Source: an uncultured Bacteroides sp.
GTDB lineage: Bacteria > Bacteroidota > Bacteroidia > Bacteroidales > Bacteroidaceae
DNA: 64,000 bases
Assembly (NCBI GenBank): GCA_944322345.1
Contig: CALUOO010000001.1
Coordinates: 62,001-126,000 of the forward strand
Direction: 5' to 3'
Below, one piece after another: positions 43,702 through 53,166 of the stretch (position 1 is its first letter; each line of letters begins with the position of its first letter). The notes beneath the pieces were generated by a model. That model saw only the letters and a program-made list of their open reading frames with translations. It searched no databases and was not told where the DNA came from. The position numbers and the translations under genes are program-made.

Positions 43702-44670
43702 TTAATCAAATACTTTTCCGTGATTGGCAGCCAATTGAATCATCTTTTCATAATCTTCGGCACTCAAATCCATAAAATAATAATTCACGGGATTGACAAC
43801 CTGCCCTTTTACATACACTTCATAATGCAAATGAGGACCTGTACTTTTCCCTGTGCTCCCCACTTTTCCAATCACTTCACCCCGTACCACCTTCTTACCA
43901 AGCTTTGTATTAAAAGCATGTAAATGCGCATAACGTGTTCTGTAACCGAAACCATGATCTATTTCAATGGTATTTCCATAACCGGTTTCCCATCCCATTT
44001 TCACCACAGTTCCATCACCTGTTGCATAAACATCCGTACCTTGAGGAGCCGAAAAATCCATGCCAGAATGAAATTTGGTAGTCCCATAAATCGGATCAAT
44101 ACGAGTTCCATAACCAGAGGCAGTCTGACGAAGATCTTTATTCGAAACAGGTTGAATAGCGGGAATACACCGTAACATTTCATCATGATTCTTACACATC
44201 TCTACCACATCATCAAAAGACTTCGACTGTATATACAACTGTTTGGTCAGCACATCCAGTTTTCGTGTAGTATTCACTACCAGCTTACTGTTCACCAGAT
44301 TCATTAATTCTTCATAACGGTTTGTTCCGCCATATCCAGCCTGACGTATGGCAGATGAGACAGGATCGGCCTGCAATATAACTCGGTATAAATTATCATC
44401 ACGTTGCTGAATATCCTGAAGCACCCCCATAGCATCGTCCAACCGGCGGGAAAGTACGTTGTATTGTGCCAACAAACGGCTATTTTCCATACGTAATTCT
44501 TTTTCAGACGGAGATCCAAAGACCAAAAGCAGAATCAAAAAACATCCTGCTCCCAAGCCCATACCAATAAACAGACGACGCAAATAACTGAGTACACGCT
44601 GCCTGACTGTGGGATAAATTCGGTCATAAGTCTGTGTCTGTGGATTGTAGATGTAATAAACTTTGCGCAT
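43702..44670 (-). CDS. M23-family metallopeptidase, membrane-anchored
   Basis: The 322-residue protein has a cytoplasmic tail, one transmembrane helix at about 33-50 ([22 protein letters not shown]), a periplasmic coiled coil with [20 protein letters not shown], and a C-terminal LytM domain. The zinc ligands are present: HSGMDFSAP (His and Asp) near 212-216 and [10 protein letters not shown] near 280. It is either a peptidoglycan endopeptidase or an activator of one. It reads divergently from alaS and is followed by a MerR gene. Confidence 0.93.
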   Translation of the reverse strand: MRKVYYIYNPQTQTYDRIYPTVRQRVLSYLRRLFIGMGLGAGCFLILLLVFGSPSEKELRMENSRLLAQYNVLSRRLDDAMGVLQDIQQRDDNLYRVILQADPVSSAIRQAGYGGTNRYEELMNLVNSKLVVNTTRKLDVLTKQLYIQSKSFDDVVEMCKNHDEMLRCIPAIQPVSNKDLRQTASGYGTRIDPIYGTTKFHSGMDFSAPQGTDVYATGDGTVVKMGWETGYGNTIEIDHGFGYRTRYAHLHAFNTKLGKKVVRGEVIGKVGSTGKSTGPHLHYEVYVKGQVVNPVNYYFMDLSAEDYEKMIQLAANHGKVFD

Positions 44671-44701
44671 CTTTTTGGAAATATTTATCTGATTAATACG
44701 G

Positions 44702-44729
44702 CAAAAGTAATAAAAACAAGCTATCTTTG
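44702..44729. promoter_or_regulatory. Divergent promoters of the M23 (-) and alaS (+) units
   Basis: The minus strand has TACTTTTG at 44709-44702 and the plus strand TATCTTTG at 44722-44729, about 12 bases apart, so only one polymerase may bind at a time. Confidence 0.6.
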
Positions 44730-44766
44730 GGGCGTTTTTTTGAGAATATTAACCCATTTGAATATT

Positions 44767-47385
44767 ATGTTGACTGCAAAAGAGATCAGAGATTCATTCA
44801 AGAATTTCTTCGAGTCAAAAGGACATCACATTGTGCCTTCGGCTCCAATGGTAATTAAAGACGACCCTACCTTGATGTTTACCAACGCAGGGATGAACCA
44901 GTTTAAGGATATTATTTTGGGAAATCACCCGGCAAAATACCACAGAGTCGCGGACTCGCAAAAATGCCTACGTGTAAGCGGAAAACATAACGACCTTGAA
45001 GAAGTGGGACATGATACTTATCATCATACCATGTTCGAAATGCTGGGCAACTGGTCATTTGGCGATTATTTCAAAAAAGAAGCCATTAGCTGGGCATGGG
45101 AATATCTGGTAGATGTACTGAAACTTGACCCGTCAAATCTGTATGCTACCGTATTCGAAGGTAGCCCTGAAGAAGGACTAAGTCGCGATGATGAAGCTGC
45201 TTCTTATTGGGAACAGTTCTTGCCCAAAGACCATATCATCAACGGAAATAAACATGATAATTTCTGGGAAATGGGTGATACAGGTCCATGTGGTCCGTGC
45301 TCTGAAATCCACATCGACCTTCGCCCTGCAGAAGAACGTGCTAAAGTTCCGGGACGAGATATGGTAAACCACGATCACCCACAAGTGATTGAAATATGGA
45401 ACCTTGTTTTCATGCAATACAACCGCAAAGCAGACGGCAGTCTGGAACCTCTCCCCGCAAAGGTAATCGATACCGGAATGGGATTTGAACGTCTGTGTAT
45501 GGCATTACAAGGCAAGACTTCTAACTACGATACGGATGTATTCCAGCCCATGATTAAGGCAATAGCACAAATGGCCGGAACCGAATACGGAAAAGACAAA
45601 CAACAGGATATAGCCATGCGCGTCATTGCTGACCATATCCGTACAATTGCTTTTTCAATTACAGACGGACAATTGCCTTCAAATGCTAAAGCCGGATATG
45701 TAATCCGACGCATTCTTCGCCGTGCCGTACGCTATGGCTACACTTTCCTTTCACAAAAACAGGCTTTCATGTACAAGCTCCTTCCTGTACTGATTGACAA
45801 TATGGGCGAAGCTTATCCGGAATTGAATGCTCAGAAAACACTGATTGAGAAAGTAATCAAAGAGGAAGAAGAAGCATTTTTACGCACTCTGGAGACAGGA
45901 ATACGCCTGCTCGACAAAACAATCGAAGAGACCAAAGCTTCAGGAAAGAATGAAATCAGTGGTAAAGATGCCTTTACACTTTACGATACATTCGGATTCC
46001 CACTCGACCTGACAGAACTGATTCTGCGTGAAAACGGAATGACGGTCAACACCGAAGAATTCAATCAGGAAATGCTGCAGCAAAAGCAACGTGCCCGCAA
46101 TGCTGCTGCTATAGAAACCGGTGACTGGATCACGTTGAAAGAAGGAACAACCGAATTTGTAGGATATGACTATACGGAATACGAGACATCAATCCTCCGC
46201 TACCGCCAGATTAAACAAAAAAATCAGACCCTCTATCAAATTGTACTCGACTACACTCCGTTCTATGCCGAAAGTGGAGGTCAGGTAGGCGATACAGGAG
46301 TATTGGTCAGCGAGTTTGAGACTATTGAAATCATCGATACAAAGAAAGAAAATAATCTTCCGATACACATTGCAAAGAAATTGCCTGAACACCTGGATGC
46401 TCCAATGATGGCATGTGTAGATACAGAAAAACGTGCCGCATGTGCTGCCAACCACTCTGCCACTCACCTGTTGGACGAAGCTCTGCGAGAAGTTCTGGGT
46501 GAGCATGTAGAACAAAAAGGATCGTTGGTTACTCCGGATTCTCTGCGTTTCGACTTTTCTCACTTTCAAAAGGTGACAGATGAGGAACTCCGTAAAGTGG
46601 AACACCTTGTCAATGCCAAGATACGTGCCAATATACCACTGAAAGAATACCGCAATATTCCTATCGAAGAAGCACGTGAATTGGGAGCTATTGCCTTGTT
46701 CGGAGAGAAATATGGTGACAAAGTTAGAGTAATACAGTTCGGTTCTTCCATAGAATTCTGCGGAGGTACTCACGTAGCTGCTACCGGTAACATTGGTATG
46801 GTAAAAATCATTTCCGAAAGCTCTGTTGCAGCAGGAGTACGACGTATTGAGGCATGGACAGGAGCACGCGTGGAAGAGATGCTGGATACCATCCAAGATA
46901 CTCTTACCGACTTAAAAGCATTGTTCAACAATGCCCCAGACCTTAAAGTTGCTATCCGTAAATACCTCGATGAAAATGCAGGACTGAAAAAACAGGTAGA
47001 AGACTTCATGAAAGAAAAAGAAGTAGCGTTAAAAGAAAAACTACTGAAAAGCATTCAAGAAGTCAACGGAGTCAAAGTCATTAAATTCTGTGCACCACTT
47101 CCTGCTGATGTTGTAAAGAATATCGCATTCCAGCTCAGAGGTGAAATAACCGAGAATCTTTTCTTTGTTGCAGGAACAACAGACAACAATAAACCAATGC
47201 TGACAGTAATGCTTAGTGACAACCTCGTAGCTGGTGGATTGAAAGCAGGCAACCTCGTAAAAGAAGCTGCAAAACTAATTCAAGGTGGCGGTGGAGGACA
47301 ACCTCATTTCGCAACAGCCGGAGGAAAGAATGCAGATGGTTTGAATGCAGCAATTGATAAAGTAATAGAACTAGCAGGAATCTAA
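44767..47385 (+). CDS. alaS: Alanyl-tRNA synthetase
   Basis: The start is the ATG at 44767 ([11 protein letters not shown]). The 872-residue protein has the class II motifs 1-3 in its first ~450 residues ([45 protein letters not shown], and [11 protein letters not shown]), the editing domain with [12 protein letters not shown] and [14 protein letters not shown], and a C-terminal C-Ala domain with the [15 protein letters not shown] loop. It charges tRNA-Ala and clears mischarged Ser and Gly. A strong terminator follows at 47409. Confidence 0.97.
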   Translation: MLTAKEIRDSFKNFFESKGHHIVPSAPMVIKDDPTLMFTNAGMNQFKDIILGNHPAKYHRVADSQKCLRVSGKHNDLEEVGHDTYHHTMFEMLGNWSFGDYFKKEAISWAWEYLVDVLKLDPSNLYATVFEGSPEEGLSRDDEAASYWEQFLPKDHIINGNKHDNFWEMGDTGPCGPCSEIHIDLRPAEERAKVPGRDMVNHDHPQVIEIWNLVFMQYNRKADGSLEPLPAKVIDTGMGFERLCMALQGKTSNYDTDVFQPMIKAIAQMAGTEYGKDKQQDIAMRVIADHIRTIAFSITDGQLPSNAKAGYVIRRILRRAVRYGYTFLSQKQAFMYKLLPVLIDNMGEAYPELNAQKTLIEKVIKEEEEAFLRTLETGIRLLDKTIEETKASGKNEISGKDAFTLYDTFGFPLDLTELILRENGMTVNTEEFNQEMLQQKQRARNAAAIETGDWITLKEGTTEFVGYDYTEYETSILRYRQIKQKNQTLYQIVLDYTPFYAESGGQVGDTGVLVSEFETIEIIDTKKENNLPIHIAKKLPEHLDAPMMACVDTEKRAACAANHSATHLLDEALREVLGEHVEQKGSLVTPDSLRFDFSHFQKVTDEELRKVEHLVNAKIRANIPLKEYRNIPIEEARELGAIALFGEKYGDKVRVIQFGSSIEFCGGTHVAATGNIGMVKIISESSVAAGVRRIEAWTGARVEEMLDTIQDTLTDLKALFNNAPDLKVAIRKYLDENAGLKKQVEDFMKEKEVALKEKLLKSIQEVNGVKVIKFCAPLPADVVKNIAFQLRGEITENLFFVAGTTDNNKPMLTVMLSDNLVAGGLKAGNLVKEAAKLIQGGGGGQPHFATAGGKNADGLNAAIDKVIELAGI

Positions 47386-47408
47386 AGCAGTCAATAAGGC
47401 TACATAAT

Positions 47409-47450
47409 AAACAGGGACTTTGTTAAAACAGGAACAGAGTCCCTGTTTTT
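47409..47450 (+). terminator. Terminator of alaS
   Basis: AAACAGGGACTTTGTT (47409-47424) pairs with AACAGAGTCCCTGTTT (47433-47448), one G-U pair, then a T-tract. Confidence 0.88.
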
Positions 47451-47516
47451 ATTAGATATATATCGTATAAACAGCCCAAAAGATTTTCTCGATTATAAGT
47501 ACCGAAAAGCCGTTTG

Positions 47517-47626
47517 TTGGGAAAGGTTAGCTGACTTATTGGGAAAGGTTAGCTGACATGTTGGGAAAGGTTAGCCAACAGATTGGGAAAGGTTAGCTGA
47601 CACGAGCCGAAAGGTTACCTGTCAAC
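47517..47626. repeat. Array C: five exact 22-nt units, core TTGGGAAAGGTTAGCTGAC
   Basis: Units begin at 47517, 47539, 47561, 47583 and 47605 with no spacer. The first, second and fourth share 19 bases and differ in the last three; the third has CCAAC instead of CTGAC; the fifth is divergent (AGCCGAAAGGTTACCTGTC). The array lies between the 3' ends of convergent alaS and the RecD2-like gene. Confidence 0.88.
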
Positions 47627-47656
47627 ACCCCGAATATTACTCTACGTTTTGAACTT

Positions 47657-49075
47657 CTATTCTACCTGTTCTAACGGATAATTCACTAGATACAACGTTT
47701 TTGTAGCACGTGTAAAAGCTGTATACAACCAACGGAAATAATCCGGCGTCAGAAACTCATCCGACATATATCCCTGATCCAAGAAAACATTGTTCCATTG
47801 TCCACCTTGTGCTTTATGGCAAGTGACCGCATATGCATACTTGACTTGTAAAGCGTTGTAATAAGGATCCGACTTCATTTTTTTCATCCGATCCCGTTTA
47901 TATGGGATATCAGCATAGTCTTCAAGTACGGAATAGAACAGACGGTCGTTCTCGGATTTTGGCAGAGCCGGAGCATCAGAATGTAAGGTGTCTAATAACA
48001 GATTGGCTTCCAACTCAAAATCGCCCAAGTCTGGAAAACATAAAGTAACATCGGCAAAACGGAATCCATACATCTCACGCGTCTTTCGTATACGGCGTAC
48101 AATGGCAATCTCGCCGTTTGCCAGAAAATCCATCTCCTTATATTGCTCTGTCCAATAATAATTGTTTTTTGCCACCATCAGCAAATCTCCCGTGTTAAGT
48201 TCGTCTTCTCTCCACAAAATCTGCGCACGTATACCTTTATTATATAGATTCGCCCGCTTATTGGAACGGCAGATAACCATCGTCTCATCCATACCGTCGC
48301 GATCGTAGCAGGTTGTCAGTTCGTCTATCAGCTCCGTCCCCGACAATACCTTAATATCGGGAAAGCCGGAAACTTTTATTTTAGGCAGTGTTCCGTATTC
48401 ATCACCAGCTATCAGCTGGCGTAAACGTGTGGCATTCCAAAGAATACCCGACTCCTGAACCTGACGCACGACTTGTGTCAAACTGACCTCACACACTTCG
48501 AGCCCATATCCGCGCAGCGCATCCGGAAAGAGTGCCGGACTCAACTCCTCCCCTACTGGAGGCAACTGGGCAGTATCCCCCATCAGCAATAACCGGCATC
48601 CCTCACCCGAGTATACATACTGAATCAAATCGTCCAACAATCTCCCGGTGCCAAACATGCTTCCCGACAACCCGTCATTGGAAATCATAGAAGCCTCATC
48701 TACTATAAATAATGTATGTGTAGATAAATTGTCACAAACAGCAAAATTGTCCGTATCATTTGAAAACGAACGCTGCCGATAAATCTTTTTATGCACAGTA
48801 AAAGCAGGATGCCCTGCATAGCTGGAGAATACTTTGGCCGCGCGTCCAGTGGGAGCCATCAGTACAACCTTCTGTTTCAATTTGTCCAAAGTCATAACCA
48901 AAGCCCCTATCAACGAAGTCTTGCCCGTTCCGGCATAACCACGCAGTACAAAGACCTCCTCACGATGCGAAGAAAGCAGGAATTCGGCAAGCTTTTTTAC
49001 GGCAACTTCCTGCTCCGGAGTAGGCTGATAAGGAAAATTTTCCTTAATTTGGCTTTCTAAATAGTTATTTATCAT
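47657..49075 (-). CDS. RecD2-like superfamily 1B DNA helicase
   Basis: The 472-residue protein carries Walker A RGYAGTGKTS (45-54), Walker B FIVDEASMIS, motif III GDTAQLPPVGEELS, and the C-terminal UvrD_C_2-type motif AVTCHKAQGGQWNNVFLDQG. It is about two-thirds of RecD2 length and lacks the N-terminal OB/HhH part, as in the short Bacteroidetes ATP-dependent exodeoxyribonuclease-like proteins. It probably unwinds DNA 5' to 3' in repair. The frame ends 30 bases after array C. Confidence 0.85.
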   Translation of the reverse strand: MINNYLESQIKENFPYQPTPEQEVAVKKLAEFLLSSHREEVFVLRGYAGTGKTSLIGALVMTLDKLKQKVVLMAPTGRAAKVFSSYAGHPAFTVHKKIYRQRSFSNDTDNFAVCDNLSTHTLFIVDEASMISNDGLSGSMFGTGRLLDDLIQYVYSGEGCRLLLMGDTAQLPPVGEELSPALFPDALRGYGLEVCEVSLTQVVRQVQESGILWNATRLRQLIAGDEYGTLPKIKVSGFPDIKVLSGTELIDELTTCYDRDGMDETMVICRSNKRANLYNKGIRAQILWREDELNTGDLLMVAKNNYYWTEQYKEMDFLANGEIAIVRRIRKTREMYGFRFADVTLCFPDLGDFELEANLLLDTLHSDAPALPKSENDRLFYSVLEDYADIPYKRDRMKKMKSDPYYNALQVKYAYAVTCHKAQGGQWNNVFLDQGYMSDEFLTPDYFRWLYTAFTRATKTLYLVNYPLEQVE

Positions 49076-49127
49076 TTTTGTTCAAGAAAAAAGTCCGCCG
49101 AACTATCGTATTTAAATTTATTTATTC

Positions 49128-49135
49128 TATTTTTG
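49128..49135 (+). promoter_or_regulatory. -7 promoter box of the pilin-like/DUF3822/rsmD operon
   Basis: TATTTTTG lies 36 bases before the ATG at 49171. Confidence 0.55.
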
Positions 49136-49170
49136 CGATGCGAATATAACAACTAAAAACATAATTCATC

Positions 49171-49860
49171 ATGAAAACTGTACTTAATATTGTATTAGGA
49201 GTCTGTGTACTTGCCCTTGTGTGGATTTGCTATGACAGCATCATGGGTCCTATCAATTTTGAAAAAGCTCAAAAGGAAAGAGAATCAGCGGTAATCGCAC
49301 GCCTGATCGACATACGGCAGGCTCAACAACATTATCGTGCCACACATCGCGGTCAATATGCCGAAAATTTCGACACATTGATTAATTTCGTAAAAACTCA
49401 AAAATTGCCGCTTGTAAAGAAAGAGGGCGAATTGACCGACGAACAAATGAAAGAAGGCATTACAACTGAGAAGAAAGCAATGTCTATCATCAACCGTGCA
49501 CAAAAGACTGGTAACTACAGTGAAGTAAAGAAATATGGTCTTGAAAATTTCAAACGTGACACCATGTGGGTTTCAATGTTGGATACTGTCTATCCAAAAG
49601 GCTTCAACCCCGATTCTATGAGATATATTCCTTACGGAAACGGTGCTCAGTTCGAACTGAATACCAGAACAGACAGTACTTCTTCAGGATCTGCTGTATA
49701 TCTGTTCGAAGTAAAAGCCGCATACGAAACTTACTTGGGCGGACTGAATCATCAGGAAATCGTAAACCTGAAAGATATGGCTGAAAAGACATACAGATAT
49801 CCGGGTCTGATGATCGGTTCTCTTGAAACTCCTAACAACGGTACAGGTAACTGGGAATAA
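49171..49860 (+). CDS. Membrane-anchored protein with pilin-like N-terminal region
   Basis: The 229-residue protein begins with a hydrophobic helix (TVLNIVLGVCVLALVWICYDSIM), then a long amphipathic helix and AQQHYRATHRGQYAENFDTLINFVK, which resembles the helix-to-strand transition of type IV pilins and pseudopilins. The prepilin peptidase motif (G/A followed by FTLIE) is missing. The rest has no motif I recognise. Its stop overlaps the next ATG by one base (TAATG), so it is coupled to the DUF3822 gene and then rsmD. The function is unknown. Confidence 0.6.
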   Translation: MKTVLNIVLGVCVLALVWICYDSIMGPINFEKAQKERESAVIARLIDIRQAQQHYRATHRGQYAENFDTLINFVKTQKLPLVKKEGELTDEQMKEGITTEKKAMSIINRAQKTGNYSEVKKYGLENFKRDTMWVSMLDTVYPKGFNPDSMRYIPYGNGAQFELNTRTDSTSSGSAVYLFEVKAAYETYLGGLNHQEIVNLKDMAEKTYRYPGLMIGSLETPNNGTGNWE

Positions 49861-50630
49861 TGATCGACATCACAAAATCGAAACAATACACTTTATCCAT
49901 CCGTCTAAGCACGGATGGATTTTCTTTTTTCATCTACAATCCGATAGAAGAGAATCCGTACACAATCATCAACAAACAACCGGATCCTTCTACCTCCATG
50001 ACAGCCAATCTGAGGAAAATCTTTCAAGAATGTGATTTTTTAAACTGCCCGTACAAACGGGTCAATGCACTGACAGTAACCAGACGATATACAATCGTAC
50101 CAGCCGAACTGTTCGACGAAAAGCAAGCCGAAACACTATTCCATTACAATCACCCTAAGCTGGAAAACGAAAAGCTTCTCTATAATATACTGCCAGCAAA
50201 CAACATTGCTATCCTTTTTGGGATAAACAACAGCGTTCATTCATTTCTGAACGAACAATATCCCGACATACGGTTATACCCCCAAATCACTCCTTACATT
50301 GAATATTTTTCCACAAGAAGCCGATTGGGAAACAGCCGGAAAATGTACGTGGCTTTCCGACACGGAACAATTGACATATTCTGTTTTGAACATGGTCAAC
50401 TTCTGCTAGCCAACTCTTTCGAATACAATCAAACAGAAGACTGCATCTACTATTTATTGTATGCCTGGAAACAACTGGAACTTGACCAAGAGCGTGACGA
50501 GCTACACCTGACTGGAGTATCAGACGAAAAAGATGCTATTCTAGAGAAACTACGTGCGTTCATTCGCCATATTTTCATCATGAATCCAACTTCCAACATA
50601 GATATTGAAGCCTTATTGACATGCGAGTAA
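49860..50630 (+). CDS. DUF3822 family protein
   Basis: The 256-residue soluble protein has the DUF3822 look: LSIRLSTDGFSFFIYNP at the N terminus, a middle with FHYNHP and INNSVHSFLNEQYP, and a C-terminal half with GTIDIFCFEHGQLLLANSFEYNQTEDCIYYLLYAWKQLELD. Alternating strands with small helices and two related halves suggest an actin/ASKHA-like fold, comparable to PilM or GspL; this is a fold guess from pattern. It is coupled to the pilin-like gene on one side and overlaps rsmD by 10 bases on the other. DUF3822-rsmD adjacency may be conserved in Bacteroidales. Confidence 0.75.
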   Translation: MIDITKSKQYTLSIRLSTDGFSFFIYNPIEENPYTIINKQPDPSTSMTANLRKIFQECDFLNCPYKRVNALTVTRRYTIVPAELFDEKQAETLFHYNHPKLENEKLLYNILPANNIAILFGINNSVHSFLNEQYPDIRLYPQITPYIEYFSTRSRLGNSRKMYVAFRHGTIDIFCFEHGQLLLANSFEYNQTEDCIYYLLYAWKQLELDQERDELHLTGVSDEKDAILEKLRAFIRHIFIMNPTSNIDIEALLTCE

Positions 50631-51154
50631 TCAGCGGTATATACAAACGAAGAAGATTCGACGTGCCACGTACATTCAAAGCACGTCCTACTACAGACTT
50701 TGCAAAAGAGAATCTGTTTAACGTGCTCAACAACTACATCGATTTCGAAGAAGGAATCATAGCTCTTGATCTGTTTTCTGGGACAGGAAGCATCAGCATC
50801 GAATTGGTATCCAGAGGATGTGACCGTGTAGTGAGCATAGAAAAAGATCCTGCCCACTACGCCTTTATCTGTAAAATAATGAAGGAAGTACAAACAGACA
50901 GATGCATCCCAGTCCGTGGAGATGTATTCAAGTTCATCAGCAGCTGTCATGAGAAGTTCGACTTTATATTTGCAGACCCTCCGTATGCACTTAAAGAGTT
51001 AGGCAGTTTACCCGATTTAGTTTTTCAACACGAACTGTTGAAAGAAGATGGACTGTTCGTACTGGAACATGGGAAAGACCACAGCTTTGAAAATCATCCT
51101 CATTTCATAGAAAGAAGAGTATACGGAAGTGTAAACTTCTCATTCTTTAAATAA
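50621..51154 (+). CDS. rsmD: 16S rRNA (guanine966-N2)-methyltransferase
   Basis: The 177-residue methyltransferase has RVISGIYKRRRF and ARPTTDFAKENLFNVL at the N terminus, SAM-binding LDLFSGTGSISIE (49-61), the acidic IEKDP and the catalytic DPPY (119-122). RsmD methylates G966 of 16S rRNA in 30S particles. It starts inside the 3' end of the DUF3822 gene, so translation is coupled. Length and motifs are normal. Confidence 0.95.
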   Translation: MRVISGIYKRRRFDVPRTFKARPTTDFAKENLFNVLNNYIDFEEGIIALDLFSGTGSISIELVSRGCDRVVSIEKDPAHYAFICKIMKEVQTDRCIPVRGDVFKFISSCHEKFDFIFADPPYALKELGSLPDLVFQHELLKEDGLFVLEHGKDHSFENHPHFIERRVYGSVNFSFFK

Positions 51155-51177
51155 ATCAAGAGCCGGAAAAAGCGTCT

Positions 51178-52617
51178 CTATAATAACGGTGCCAATAGAC
51201 GTACAATAGACTCTGCCGCTTTCCGCCTCCACGAACGCTTATTCCAGTTCTTCAGGAACAATTGGGTACAGCTTCGCTGATCTTGCAAAAAGATTTCTTT
51301 CATCTCCAAAGCCGTATCCACATCGTAGATAAATGCATTCACCTCAAAATTATGTTCAAAGCTGCGAAAGTCTATATTAGTAGATCCTACCGTAGAAAGC
51401 ATATCGTCAGAAACCATCAGTTTGGAATGCAGAAAACCTTTCTTATAGAAATAAACTTTGACGCCAGCCTGCAGTATATCTTCCAGATAAGAGCAAGATC
51501 CCAAATGAGTCAGACGGTTATCAGCACGTTCTGGCAACATCAGCCGGACATCAACCCCAGCAAGAGCTGCAGTCTGCATAGCCGCAAGTACCTGCTCGGT
51601 AGGTAGAAAATAAGGCGTCTGCATATAGAAATATTTTTTTGCTCCCGTAATCGCCATTGTCAGTCCCTGCATAATCTCTTTCCATAAGCCGATAGGCTCA
51701 CTGGTCACAATCTGTATCAAAGCATCTCCACAGTTTTCTATTCTTGGGAAATAGCGGGATGCAGTAATCAACGTACGGTCTACAAAATACCAGTCCAATA
51801 AGAATGCAGTTTGCAAGCCATGCACAGACTTTCCTTCAAGCAACAAATGAGTATCTCTCCAGATTCCCCATGAAAAGCCACGCATATAGCGTTCTGCCAG
51901 ATTCATGCCTCCCACAAACCCAACCTTACCATCAATAACAACAATCTTTCTATGATTACGATAGTTTACACGGCTTGTAAACAATGGGAAACGTACCTTC
52001 AAGAAACTTCGCACTTCAATGCCTGCATTACGCATTTCCTCAAAAAAACGGTTAGGAACTCGCCAGCATCCCACATCATCATACAACACTCTGACTTCTA
52101 CTCCTTCTCCGGCCTTTTCAATCAACACGTCTCTAATCATCCGCCCCACAGCATCATCTTCGAAAATATAATATTCCATATGGATGTGGTGACGAGCCTT
52201 TTGAAGCTCACGAAGCAAAGCCTGCAACTTTGTGTAACCTTCTGTATAAACAGCTACCCGATTGCCTTCGAAAGGAAAAGCCTGATTAATATGCTGGAAA
52301 AGATGAATAAGACGGGAATATTCGGAAGGGAATTCAGATGAATTCTGCATCAAATATTCAGCCATTGGCTTCTTCAGCAGGCGGTTATAACTTTTTCTTC
52401 CTATAATTCGCTCCCGTCGTTGGTTCCTGCCAAAAAAGAAATATAAAACCAGCCCTACAATAGGGAGAAAAAGCAATATAAGAATCCATGCCATTGTCTT
52501 AACAGGATTCCGATTGTCAAGGACAATAATGACAATTGTACTGACAATAGCTCCGAAATAAACAATATCAAAAGCTATTGTTGCAATCTGATTTACTATA
52601 TAGCTCCAGTCAATCAT
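51178..52617 (-). CDS. cls: Cardiolipin synthase (phospholipase D family)
   Basis: The start is set at MIDWSYIVNQIA (ATG at 52617); an in-frame ATG six codons upstream lies closer to the -7 box TATCTTTG at 52656-52649. The 479-residue protein has two N-terminal transmembrane helices and the linker FFGRNQRRERI, then two HKD motifs: HRKIVVIDGKVGFVGGMN (about 205) and HSKLMVSDDMLSTVGSTN (about 390). It joins two phosphatidylglycerols into cardiolipin at the inner membrane. It converges with rsmD with only 23 bases between stops. Confidence 0.95.
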   Translation of the reverse strand: MIDWSYIVNQIATIAFDIVYFGAIVSTIVIIVLDNRNPVKTMAWILILLFLPIVGLVLYFFFGRNQRRERIIGRKSYNRLLKKPMAEYLMQNSSEFPSEYSRLIHLFQHINQAFPFEGNRVAVYTEGYTKLQALLRELQKARHHIHMEYYIFEDDAVGRMIRDVLIEKAGEGVEVRVLYDDVGCWRVPNRFFEEMRNAGIEVRSFLKVRFPLFTSRVNYRNHRKIVVIDGKVGFVGGMNLAERYMRGFSWGIWRDTHLLLEGKSVHGLQTAFLLDWYFVDRTLITASRYFPRIENCGDALIQIVTSEPIGLWKEIMQGLTMAITGAKKYFYMQTPYFLPTEQVLAAMQTAALAGVDVRLMLPERADNRLTHLGSCSYLEDILQAGVKVYFYKKGFLHSKLMVSDDMLSTVGSTNIDFRSFEHNFEVNAFIYDVDTALEMKEIFLQDQRSCTQLFLKNWNKRSWRRKAAESIVRLLAPLL

Positions 52618-52648
52618 AAAGACACTTCCTGACAAACTTACAAGTATA

Positions 52649-52656
52649 CAAAGATA
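52649..52656 (-). promoter_or_regulatory. -7 promoter box of cls
   Basis: TATCTTTG on the minus strand lies 32 bases before the ATG at 52617. Confidence 0.55.
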
Positions 52657-52687
52657 TTTATTTTTGCCAAATAGCAGATATATAGAT

Positions 52688-52845
52688 AAAAAAAAGAGAG
52701 AACGGCAGGGGAATATTTCCGTTCTCTCAAAATAGGGTCAAAGATAATACCGGACTTTCACAAGCACGATCATCCTTGTTCTCTCCCTAAGGGGAAATTC
52801 TATATATTGGGATATATAAATAGAACTCACTAAGCGTGAATTCCG
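52688..52845 (-). ncRNA. Probable small RNA, about 155 nt
   Basis: On the minus strand a full promoter (TTG-N21-TAATTTTG at 52882-52851) is followed by a gene-free, structured stretch and then a perfect 10-bp terminator stem (52696-52705 with 52719-52728) with a long T-run. Hairpins inside include CAC-GCTTA-GTG near the 5' end and TTCTATTTATATAT with ATATATAGAA around CCCA. There is no ORF of credible size. It could be the Bacteroides 6S RNA or another abundant sRNA; I cannot identify the family. Confidence 0.65.
52696..52728 (-). terminator. Terminator of the small RNA
   Basis: GAGAGAACGG pairs with CCGTTCTCTC, and on the minus strand nine T residues follow. Confidence 0.88.
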
Positions 52846-52850
52846 AAGGA

Positions 52851-52882
52851 CAAAATTAGGAAAATAGTTGATAAGTATTCAA
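52851..52882 (-). promoter_or_regulatory. Promoter of the small RNA
   Basis: TTG at 52882-52880 and TAATTTTG at 52858-52851 are separated by 21 bases, matching the Bacteroides promoter consensus. Confidence 0.65.
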
Positions 52883-53166
52883 TAATAATCCAATTTTTTT
52901 CCTTGAATTCTCCATTTTCTTGTTTTATATCAATTTTCAACGAGAATTTTATTTACTAACAATAGCAAAATGTAAGAGAGACGAAAGAAATCCCTACAAA
53001 ACCTCGTCCTTAACAGGTCAGTTGATATAAATACAAGCATTAAATAAATCTTTTTTCTATTCACTTATAAATCCTTCTCTAAGACACAGATAGACAGGGA
53101 GTAAACCTCAAAATGTTTTTTTATTCATTACAATAGCATATCTATGTCTTCAAGCAGAAGATTTCA
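52883..53166. other. AT-rich region downstream of the outer-membrane barrel gene
   Basis: No gene, strong hairpin or repeat was found. The barrel gene has no obvious own terminator here; its transcript may run into the sRNA terminator. Confidence 0.4.

Noticed and set aside
47517-47626. CRISPR array
   Set aside because: The 22-nt units are contiguous with no spacers, and no cas genes are near. The same applies to the arrays at 20.7, 35.4 and 61.6 kb.
52700-52845. RNase P RNA (because of GTGAAAGTCCGG)
   Set aside because: The transcript is far too short and lacks the other conserved regions.
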